The position numbers and the translations under genes are program-made. A DNA stretch of 26,220 nt, from assembly GCA_036939755.1 (NCBI GenBank), contig JALLAZ010000084.1, positions 1-26,220 on the forward strand, in the 5' to 3' direction. The DNA comes from Stephanodiscus triporus. Taxonomy: Eukaryota; Bacillariophyta; Thalassiosirophyceae; Thalassiosirales; Thalassiosiraceae. The notes under the pieces were generated by a model. That model did not search any database, was not told where the DNA came from, and saw only the letters and a program-made list of their open reading frames with translations. Below, one piece after another: positions 19,285 through 26,220 of the stretch. The number at the start of each line of letters is the position of its first letter. Position 1 is the first letter of the stretch.

Positions 19285-20230
19285 CTGAAAAACGCGTGCC
19301 AAAATAAGAGCTGTGAGATGTTGTGCATGACAGATGTTATTTTTTTTAACCCGGTGTCTATTCCATAAGATGGAGAATATTTAGATCTCCTTGGAGATCT
19401 AATATTGCGGGAAAGTTAGGGGTTTCTTGGTCAAAATTTTACTATTTTCAACTCCTGGGGAAAGATTTAGCAAAACTTGCATCCAAGAAAACTAAACCTT
19501 TTTCACTCATCGCCGAAGGAACTTAATAGTTAGTAGGTAGTCTAACTACACAACAGCTCACTTTTATAAGCCCAACCACATCGGAAATATAGATTAGTAT
19601 GTACCTACTTGCTGTATTACATGAGCATGTCGCTAGTAGGCATCCCTTGTTTATTGGGTGTGTTGTCTTGACCTGGTCGAGAGGGGCTTCCTTAAGTATC
19701 AGTTTTTACACTTGTGACACACGTCTTTCTTTGCTGTTCTTGTTTGCTTGCTTATTTTCTGTCCTGACACACCCCATTAACAGTAATGAGGAAACAGCAT
19801 TTGTTGATTGTCGGCTCGTCAACTGTTGAATTTGAATTTGAGTCTTTGCACCATTCTGATTCTGGAACTGGAATTGAACAAAGTAGTTTTGATAGTAGTC
19901 TTATTTGCAGTTTGCAGTTTGCAGTTTTTCACAAAGGCTTGCATTTTGAAATTTCTGTTCTTGCAGGGCATGCAGGGGTTTGGTCAACCCATCCAGCCAC
20001 ACTGTTTTCATACTATGACAGTAGACTACTATCTTACTAGTACTAGATTGATTTCAGCAGACTCTCACTAGCACTGGTTCCTTATTAGGAAGTCTTCAGT
20101 CTTCAACATCCATGTTGAGGATGACAACCCTCCATTCTTTTCGAGGGAGATAGCATTCATATGTCATCTTGGAATATGATGCACGTATCTAAATTGTTAT
20201 TATATCCATGACATTCAACAAAGTACTGCA
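19285..20230. other. Non-coding stretch
   Basis: No gene is supported. Visible structures are a short perfect hairpin at 19376-19406 (TAGATCTCC arms with a TT loop) and a triple TTTGCAG-type direct repeat near 19905-19925. Short open frames at 19599-20071 overlap each other and lack motifs. Confidence 0.5.
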
Positions 20231-20560
20231 AAGTGGTAAAGCCAAGTACATATGTAGTGGCATAGTGGTACAGTCAACTTTCTAGCAAAGATGTGTACCC
20301 AAAGATTCTTGGCCAAGTTCCAAATAGCTAATTCAGTCACACAATATCGTAACTTGGGCATGTCTACTGAGCTACAAGATTTGAGTAATACTAAGATCAT
20401 TACATAAATACTGACCCAAATGGAGAGGGAATTTCCCGGCAGCTACGTTATGAACTATTTGCAACTAGGGCTAACTTTTGCTAGATAGTTGGCTTTACCA
20501 CTAGTATTATGCCACTACATGTTGTAGTGGCATACTAGTAGTAAAGTCATCTATCGAGCA
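20231..20560. repeat. Inverted-repeat pair, possible small non-autonomous DNA element
   Basis: The left arm (about 20231-20290) and right arm (about 20475-20560) are inverted relatives: TTTGCTAGAAAGTTG in the reverse complement of the left matches TTTGCTAGATAGTTG on the right, and both then contain ACCACT and ATGCCACTACAT. The right arm also folds on itself (12-bp arms around 20509-20535). About 185 bp of unrelated sequence separate the arms. Copies are imperfect, so the element is old. Confidence 0.6.
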
Positions 20561-20808
20561 ATATGTTAGCTCTCACTGCTAAAATTCATGCTGCAGTTAG
20601 GTGCATGTGTCATGAAATTTTATTAGCAATATTGTTCACCCAACAATTGCCATAGTAAATCATAGAGTACATAATATTATATATTGTAAACTTAATGCAT
20701 ACACTATGATTGAGGTGTTGCTCTTCAATACTACACATCAAACAGAGGGGTGGATTGATCATCGAACACTATGTATGAGCTTCTTCGTTGCAATCTCAGT
20801 CTCCATGG
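20561..20808. other. Short non-coding stretch before the 3' end of the next gene
   Basis: This A/T-rich stretch should hold the 3' untranslated region of the minus-strand gene ending at 20809. Nothing else is seen. Confidence 0.5.
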
Positions 20809-23800
20809 CTAGGAGGCCAGAATGTTCTTTCCCTCGTCTAGGGCTTTGATGGAGCTTGCGAGGTCTTCGGCTTGTTGCATCGACAGCTCTGTTAAAGTGA
20901 ATTCAGCATCAAACTGTTGATGGCTTTCCCCCACACTATTGCCCCCTGAAGGATTCATCACTTTCATGTGATGCGGTACCTCAAAGAGCATCTGCGCCAA
21001 TTGCCTTTCGATGGGGACGCTCCCTCTACTGTACGCGGACATTAATAACAAATCGCCCTCGGTATGAACCGCTGCACAATGGGCCCTGCCCAGGGCAACG
21101 CAACCTGAAACAAACATAAAACAATAGAAGAAGGTGAGTGAAGAAAAAATTACTCGATTGCATGGTAAGGCCAGATTGGCTTACAGTTAGCTGCCAGCTT
21201 GGCATGATAAAAGGCGCTCCCACTCTTAAAAGATGAAAATGGTTCCTCTTTCTCCGTCTCGCTCATTTTCATAGGGGTCTCCATTCGCAAGTACGAGGAA
21301 TAATTCCTGAAGTAGTTGCTCAAGATGAACATCAATGAGTCAAGGATTCCTTCCTGCAATAATTTCATTTCAACGGGAGAATGATCACGATGAAGAAGTC
21401 ATAAGGTATTGTCATAAGAGTAAATGGGATGTCGACAGAGGCGGGGATGGGACTCACTTCGAGAAACCAACGAGATATATCCTGCAGATTTGTAGAAGTG
21501 GATAAATGTGAGGGTTTCCAAAGATCATTTTCAACTGAAACAGTACACATATCAAAACACTCGAGCAACTTCCAAGAACCCACCTTATCCTTGGCAAGGA
21601 TCAATATTTCTTGCATAGCTTCATTCTTATCATCCCGGGTGGTGTGAGCGCTTGCCATAACGTCCAACCACGCTCGCGGCTGCAACGATGGTCGCAGCGA
21701 GTGAATTTGACTCAGAGGAACAACACGACCTGCAGTAGAAGAAAAGTTCAGGTTGAAGTCAGAGAGGCGCCGCAAAGTTGAGACTGTAAAACAGTACTTC
21801 ACAGGCGAGCAATACTAGTGGCGTTGTTAGGGTATGACTTTTCTCACCTTTTCGTCCACACGCCACCCTACGTCCAACGTCCTCATTCTCTAATGCTCCC
21901 AAACCACCATTACCCTCACCACCACCACCAACGCCACGTCCCTTATTGTCGCTAACACCACTCATGCCACCGCCTCCGCCCACCAAATTCATCGACAGCG
22001 ATACAGGACTTGTGTGATGCTGCTGGTCGTCCCAAAACACATCCCCGACCAATCTATGCATGCCCCTTTCTACGCCATTGACGGCGTGCGCAATTGGTGA
22101 GCTACCTTCCGAGCGTACTTCGTCCACAGCGTCCAAGGAGTGACCATCGTCCCCTATTCCTCCCATCACGCCGTCGCTGCCGCCCACACGATGAGACCTC
22201 TCTCCGCGATTCTCGCCATCTTTGGAACTGGAAGGAAAAGGGAAACAACCACAATGATCAATTATCTCATTCGGTACGACCTTTCCCACGATTTCGGTGG
22301 GATCCGTACCAGTGTATTTGGCACAACTTGCGGACATGGAATCGCCGACATCGCACGCCAAGTCACGCGCCCTCTCGAGTGATGTGGCGGCGTGATTGCG
22401 CATGTTGTTGCGCTGCTCCTCCGGTATTTGCATCACTCCCATTCCGATCGCGACCGAGGCGGCGCCTACTAGCAGACCCACGGGACCGAGGATGACGGCT
22501 AAATTACAAGTGCAAATGGTATTCGAAATGTCTTCGGTGAGAAAATGAAAAATAAGGGAGTTCAGCGACAAGATAATTATCTCTCTCACCCCCTATTGTG
22601 GCTGCGGTACACACACCAAGTGCAGTCTTCATATTTGTACGATTCAATATTGTGTCATCTGCACCAGCGTCTTTTTTGCCTGTCCCGTCTCTGTTCTCGC
22701 TGCCACTGTCAGGCGGCAAAATACTGGCTTTACGTCGTACCGACGATTTATGCGACCCAAGATCTCTGTGAGGCGGCTCTCCCCTCACCACTCGCATCGT
22801 ATTGACCGTCGATTTTTCATTCTCCTGGTCCACCTGGGAGTTAGATGCTACCGAGGCCTCGCCCCTGTACTTAGAACCTCTCCTGGCATGCTGAGCATTG
22901 TAACTTCCCCAGCCACTTCTGCCGACTCCTTGTCCGTGAAAGGATGACACTTCACGATCGAATTCTGAATACGCAGGTCCATTATCCGACGGTTTATAGC
23001 GCGAGCTGCTATTATTGCTCTTTGATACCATCTCCTCCGGACGGTCCCATATTGAGCTGATATTGTTCGTCTTGGCACCACCTCCCGTCAAGTTTTGCGT
23101 CGATGCAAACTCAACCTGCTGCCGTTGATACTTTCCACAGTTCTTAGCGTAGGAGGATGAGTTGGATGAGGCGGAAGAAGCAGCATTACCATGTTCCTGC
23201 AAGGGACTCAGCTGGTCGGAAGAGTTCCATTTCATGCCATTCCATCGATGATTGTTGGTATTGGACGGCAATAGTCGCTGTTGACCTATGGCCGACGACT
23301 CACCATCGGACAGGCGTAACTCCTCATGAAAATCGGGCTGGTACTTCTGTCCGCCATCACCGTGGCCGCCGCCGGCATTGGCAGCATGATGTCTCACGGC
23401 GACGTGCCGCGGCGATGGCTGCCGCGACGTGGTGGTGCCGATACTGTTGAAGCACGTCCCGTTGTCGTCCGAGTCGACCGAGTGAGCAACGTGCAGATTC
23501 AAGGCCAATTTTTGGGAGGACGACGATGATGAGGGGTGCGGTTCTTCGCAGTGGCCTTGTTCGTCGACATTGTGGTGGGCGGTGCGATGGATGTGGTGAC
23601 GGTGGCGGTGTTGCGCGTCCAACATCTGGTGGGCTCGTGGCACGTTGGGAGTGTCCCCTCCTCCTCCTGCTGCTGCCGCCGACGATGACATGGATGAGAG
23701 TGCATACTCCTGCTCCTCCTCGCGGATGGGCTGTCCTCGATTGCTGCTGCTGCTGCTGATTCCCAACCCTCCTCTTCCATCTCCGCCCCCGGCTACCCCA

Positions 23801-24390
23801 GCTCCTCGACGAGTTACTGCACGGGATCGTCGGGGTCTCCCCCTGTTAGTGCTGTTGCCCAATGAGGTAATTGGTCCTTCCCCGTTGCTGGCAGAGAGTG
23901 GTGCCTGCATTGGTTGTTGTTGCTCATGCTGCTGCTGCTGTAGTTGCTGCTTCTGTTGTTGCAGTAGTTGTTTCTTCTGCTGTTCAAGTTGCTGTTTCTG
24001 CTGTTCTAGTTGCCGATGTTGGTGGAAAGGTGTACCATTTCCCTTCTGCAATTGCTGCGGATGACTCTCGCTCGCACTCGTACTTGCGGCATTCCAACCA
24101 TCGCTTCGGCTTCGCTGCGGCGCTGCGGTAGCGGCTATGTTGGCATTGCGAAGCATTCTACTACGAGTGACCGGCGACAGCGACCTCGAGCCGCCATCGT
24201 TCGCGACGGACCCCGTCCTCGCCGGACTGCCCGGAGGAGAGGCGGTTGCGGTAGACATGGTGGTCAGCGTAGGCGACGGCATCGCGACGGCGCTTGTTGG
24301 CACGCCCGACCCGGCGGCGGCGGTGGCCGCCGCCGCCAATCGGAGCTTGCGGCGAGTGCTTGCGAGTGTGGTGGCCGTCGCGGACACCAT
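20809..24390 (-). CDS. Large Gln-rich protein with a hydrophobic segment and helical C-terminus, unknown function
   Basis: Exons on the minus strand are 24390-22590, 22498-21848, 21729-21458, 21353-21185 and 21104-20809. Introns of 91, 118, 104 and 80 bp are all GT-AG with matching phases, giving 1062 residues. Residues 1-590 are low-complexity, rich in Ser, Ala, Gly and His, with a Gln run at about 122-160 likely to form a coiled coil. A hydrophobic stretch (about 592-625, containing AVILGPVGLLVGAA) spans the first intron and may be a membrane hairpin. After a Gly-rich linker the last 245 residues look like stacked helices (QEILILAKDK, ISRWFLEEGILDSLMFIL, CVALGRAHCAAVH), loosely armadillo-like. 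I recognise no named family. For exon 3 an acceptor 54 bp upstream (exon from 21783) is also in frame. The ATG at 24390 is the first in frame. Confidence 0.7.
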
Positions 24391-24490
24391 AATAGTGCTG
24401 CTCTACCACAGGCTTGCTTGATGTTTTGTTTTGACGCTCTATGGTACGATATTTTCCTTTCTTCTCTGTCTTGTGTGAATTAACATATCG
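24391..24490 (-). promoter_or_regulatory. Likely promoter of the minus-strand gene starting at 24390
   Basis: This is the sequence immediately upstream of the start codon, bounded on the far side by the foldback element. It contains a GGTACGATA word at 24443-24451, like those near other gene starts in the window. No TATA box is certain. Confidence 0.35.
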
Positions 24491-24951
24491 TACTGTACGT
24501 TTGACCTCAATTTACCACCCCCAAATTGAAGGCAAATTCACCGCAACCCCTGGTGGGCTAACCAACATATTTTATGGTTGCGTGCACTAGTTCAATGTAT
24601 GAACTAGTGCACGCAACCATAAAATATGCCGTGGCACCACTGGAAGTTGGCCCTGAATTTGCCTTCAATTAGAAGGTCGATTTAATGGGTGAATTTACTT
24701 AAGTAAATTTGAAATCTAAATTAGAAATCTGCCTAAGTATTTTGAAACTAAAAATGAAAATCTGTTAAGTAAAGGTGCTTTCTCTTAAGTAAACTACGAT
24801 CAATCATACCTCAGCCAATATCGGTCGCCATACCATGCCCCAAGTGGGACTTCCTATTTTTTCGACCTGCCCAACAATAGTCTCCGTGGTAGCGAAGCAA
24901 AATTCTTGATTTTCAGGGACCCGATGGTAAATTCAGGTCAAACGTACAGTA
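24491..24951. mobile_element. Foldback/MITE-like element with 27-bp terminal inverted repeats
   Basis: The left terminal repeat 24491-24517 and right terminal repeat 24925-24951 are inverted copies with one mismatch; each outer end carries TA, which fits a TA target duplication of the Tc1/mariner kind. Inside, next to the left end, is a nested palindrome: 17-bp perfect outer arms (24524-24540 and 24654-24670) around a hairpin with 29-bp perfect arms (24566-24594 and 24600-24628) and a 5-base loop. No transposase frame is present, so it would move only with outside help. The length is about 460 bp. Confidence 0.8.
24692..24764. repeat. Palindrome and degenerate 33-34-bp direct repeat inside the element
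   Basis: An 18-bp perfect palindrome centred on CTTAAG lies at 24692-24709. From about 24698 two degenerate units follow (24698-24731 and 24732-24764), both with AAGTA, then TTTGAAA and ending in AAATCTG. Further TTAAGTAAA words follow at 24765 and 24785. Confidence 0.6.
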
Positions 24952-26220
24952 GGTGCATCTTAATGGATATTGTCTTGCAGGTACTAGTACTAATCCGAGA
25001 TCTTATGGAAGCATATCCGGTGTAAGATTGGCTGCCGCCGACTGCAACCATCCGCCACTTTCGGCTGCCGCAATTCCCACCACTTTATACGCTGTGTATC
25101 ATACTATGGCACAACCCGCTTAGCATGATGAAAGTGACTTAGTCTACAGAGTGATTGGCAATCATACAGAAGCTTCTTTCAGCACGCTTCATCATCCACA
25201 CCAATGATCATCAATGTGCATCAGGTAAAGCATTCATATATGGTGGATGACTTAGAACCCTATTTGAGTTTCTAGAAACCTGAGGACCAACACAAGCATA
25301 ACTGACATGCTTGCCTTAGTCAGTGAAGACACGTGTTGCATCACCGTGACTCAAAGCTGTACGTTGTAGGTTTTTTGTACGCCGAAAAGGACTTGGTAAT
25401 TTTACTTAGGCCACATTCATCTAAGATCAATAAAGACATATGTCAGGGCATGCAAATAAATTGATAGACACCATCAATCTTGGGATAAGTCAAACCAATA
25501 TTTAAGACTGATAAAGTGAAAAGGGCACATCATTGTTTTGGTGGGAGCATTTGACGGATGAAGAAGTTTGACAAGGGCTTGATGTTCCCCAATGGATTTG
25601 AGTACAAGAACTATTCGTAGCATTTAAGTGTCAAGTATCATTCAGACACGAAATGAGTCAGGCAACAGACGGAACTGTCCATTTTCCCAGAAAATCATTC
25701 GTAGCAAAGATTTTTACAAATTGCCGCAATCTGTCGTGGTCTGTCCGGTTTGAGTTTTTGCTCCCGCCAAAACACACGATGTGTCCATCTCACTTTACCA
25801 GTCTTATTTTGTCAAGTTTCGTCTTCGACATGTAATAATTTCACAGAAATAGCATGCCACAATAAGCCATCTGGTGGTTTGATTGGGAGTTATGTGTTAT
25901 CACCACTGTCAAAAACAACTATCTCAGAGTTGATCTCTAAGGGAGTTAATTTAAATTGATCAGTAGGTACAATGACTTCTTGTAGGATATCTTGAATCTT
26001 GTGTGTCATTTTCTTGGCATGACGAAACCTCCGGTGAAGGACTTTTGGCGGTTTAACATTCTGATATGCTCCAGAAGCGCATCTGTAAACCCTTTTTTTG
26101 ATCTGCGGAAATTTTTTGTATCAACAGATGCAATTTATTGTATCTAAAATGTTTGGTAATTTGTGTTTGATACACGTAATTGTTTTGTTAGCAATTAATT
26201 GTTTCTATATTGATTACTTG
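24952..26220. other. Non-coding right end of the window
   Basis: No gene is supported in these 1.3 kb. The open frames at 25653-25835 and 25750-25959 are short and overlap, have no motif and no splice context. I looked for reverse transcriptase, integrase and transposase motifs on both strands and found none. The sequence is A/T-rich and may be old repeat debris. Confidence 0.5.

Noticed and set aside
23645..24131. Cys- and Val-rich plus-strand frames
   Set aside because: They are antisense readings of the Gln-coding repeat tract of the minus-strand gene.
24952..26220. Copia-type or transposase remnants
   Set aside because: No polymerase, integrase or RNase H motif could be read in any frame.
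1..26220. tRNA, rRNA or CRISPR features
   Set aside because: No cloverleaf-type B box with partner A box, no rRNA stretches and no regularly spaced short repeats were seen by eye; a tRNA scan was not possible.

Overview
The window looks like nuclear DNA of a microalga, most probably a diatom or related stramenopile. Genes lie on both strands and are split by short GT-AG introns, mostly 70-130 bp. Several ORF fragments join into one frame only after splicing. Intergenic gaps are short, and decayed repeats fill the rest. There are no bacterial operons. The lineage call is inference from this style and from gene content (a tuberin-type GAP together with a K+-type membrane pyrophosphatase); I could not run a search.

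Layout. 1-2090: fragmentary sequence, with one ORF entering from the left edge and a probably decayed gene that carries an in-frame 105-bp tandem duplication. 2095-2466: a small single-span membrane protein (+). 2755-3812: a two-exon membrane protein (-), divergent from a five-exon chromatin-type gene (+, 4109-8167) that combines an ADD-like zinc finger, an HMG box and a cut-off BRCT-like end. 8343-8510: a small repeat cluster. About 8513-13665 (+): a large tuberin (TSC2)-like Rap/Ran-GAP gene whose 5' end has a 22-nt microexon between two sequence-related introns. 14049-18022 (-): a K+-type H+-translocating pyrophosphatase in eight exons, tail to tail with the TSC2-like gene. 18449-19284: a decayed GIY-YIG endonuclease fragment of Penelope-like retroelement type. 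19285-20808: non-coding, with an inverted-repeat pair. 20809-24390 (-): a five-exon gene for a 1062-residue protein with a glutamine-rich N-terminal half, a hydrophobic segment and a helical C-terminal part. 24391-26220: non-coding apart from a foldback element with 27-bp terminal inverted repeats and a 29-bp-arm hairpin.

How the genes may fit together. TSC2 homologues are Rheb GAPs that restrain TORC1, which acts at the lysosome or vacuole. Membrane pyrophosphatases energise the vacuole with pyrophosphate. The convergent pair is therefore thematically related, but nothing here shows co-regulation. The strongest candidates for new biology are the duplicated-intron/microexon structure at the start of the TSC2-like gene, the ADD + HMG + partial BRCT architecture, and the foldback element at 24491-24951.
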